A stretch of 64,000 nucleotides of DNA. It comes from Paraburkholderia panacisoli. GTDB taxonomy: Bacteria; Pseudomonadota; Gammaproteobacteria; Burkholderiales; Burkholderiaceae. The stretch lies in NCBI RefSeq assembly GCF_008369935.1, contig NZ_VTUZ01000050.1, positions 1 to 64,000 of the forward strand, given 5' to 3'. The translations under genes and the position numbers were made by a program. Shown here piece by piece: positions 63,909 to 64,000 of this stretch. The notes beneath the pieces were generated by a model, which made no database searches, was not told the DNA's origin, and saw only the letters and a list, made by a program, of their open reading frames with translations. Every line of letters starts with the position of its first letter. Within the stretch, counting starts at the first letter, position 1.

Positions 63909-64000
63909 ATGAAAGACAGGGCAAGCGTTCTGTGCGTTCGGGACGACCGTATTCTGCTGGTTGCGAGGGAAAGGTCGCGATGGGCGCTACCGGGCGGAAG
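63909..64000 (+). CDS. NUDIX hydrolase, N-terminal part cut by the window end
   Basis: The 30 visible codons read MKDRASVLCVRDDRILLVAR then ERSRWALPGGR, the first strands of a NUDIX domain and the start of the Nudix box (GG-R). GGGAGAGG lies just upstream of the ATG. It probably hydrolyses a nucleoside diphosphate derivative; the rest is outside the window. Confidence 0.7.
   Translation, partial: MKDRASVLCVRDDRILLVARERSRWALPGG

Overview
The window looks like part of a large accessory replicon or genomic island of a Burkholderia-type betaproteobacterium (Burkholderia, Paraburkholderia, Caballeronia). This rests on two OmpC-type porins of the Burkholderia kind, many LysR, IclR, GntR and TetR regulators beside small aromatic-catabolism operons, DUF3037 and HipA-like genes, and many IS110, IS66, IS3 and ISKra4 relics. 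No rRNA, tRNA or CRISPR array was seen. All assignments come from reading the sequence; no database search was run.

Region 1 (1-25 kb) is a decaying catabolic island. A tight forward operon (272-5013) encodes a double carboxymuconolactone-decarboxylase (CMD) protein, two cupins, an HpcH/HpaI-type aldolase, a 3-ketosteroid-dehydrogenase-like flavoprotein and a SRPBCC protein. A periplasmic ligand-binding protein follows (6137-7345) from a near-duplicate of the same promoter. After IS66 and IS110 debris comes a second set: a frameshifted CMD gene, a VOC dioxygenase, a cysteine-less isochorismatase-like enzyme, a SnoaL-like protein, a truncated MFS gene, a porin, cytochrome b561 and two YceI proteins. 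Reverse-strand genes follow: an IclR regulator, a frameshifted chemoreceptor, an intact MFS transporter and an intact CMD paralogue. The two CMD paralogues have the same promoter and operator design.

Region 2 (25-35.4 kb) is a mosaic: a LysR-controlled monooxygenase/SnoaL pair, fragments of ChrB, a histidine kinase and an FAD oxidase, a Mth938-like protein, a protein of fifteen near-identical WD40 repeats, and a translationally coupled HipA-like kinase/DUF3037 pair that ends in a strong terminator.

Region 3 (35.4-38.5 kb) is mobile-element wreckage: the 5' part of a group II intron directly behind that terminator, a decayed Tn7-like segment (TnsA-like and TniQ remnants flanked by 17-bp repeats resembling TnsB sites) and a frameshifted ISKra4 transposase.

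Region 4 (38.7-60.3 kb) holds largely intact, GC-rich catabolic operons: a VanAB-like Rieske oxygenase and reductase with a divergent LysR gene and a nearby porin; a GntR-controlled ornithine-cyclodeaminase/DapA-like/aldehyde-dehydrogenase operon; and a cluster with two paralogous TetR regulators, an MFS transporter, a beta-keto acid cleavage enzyme, a cupin, a signal-less substrate-binding protein, two FAH-family hydrolases, a thioesterase, an FAD monooxygenase, a VOC dioxygenase and a Rieske ferredoxin. An 8-bp motif (ACGATACG) recurs in promoters of this part and suggests one regulon. The last 4 kb hold a ParB-like relic, a MEDS-domain histidine kinase and the start of a NUDIX gene.
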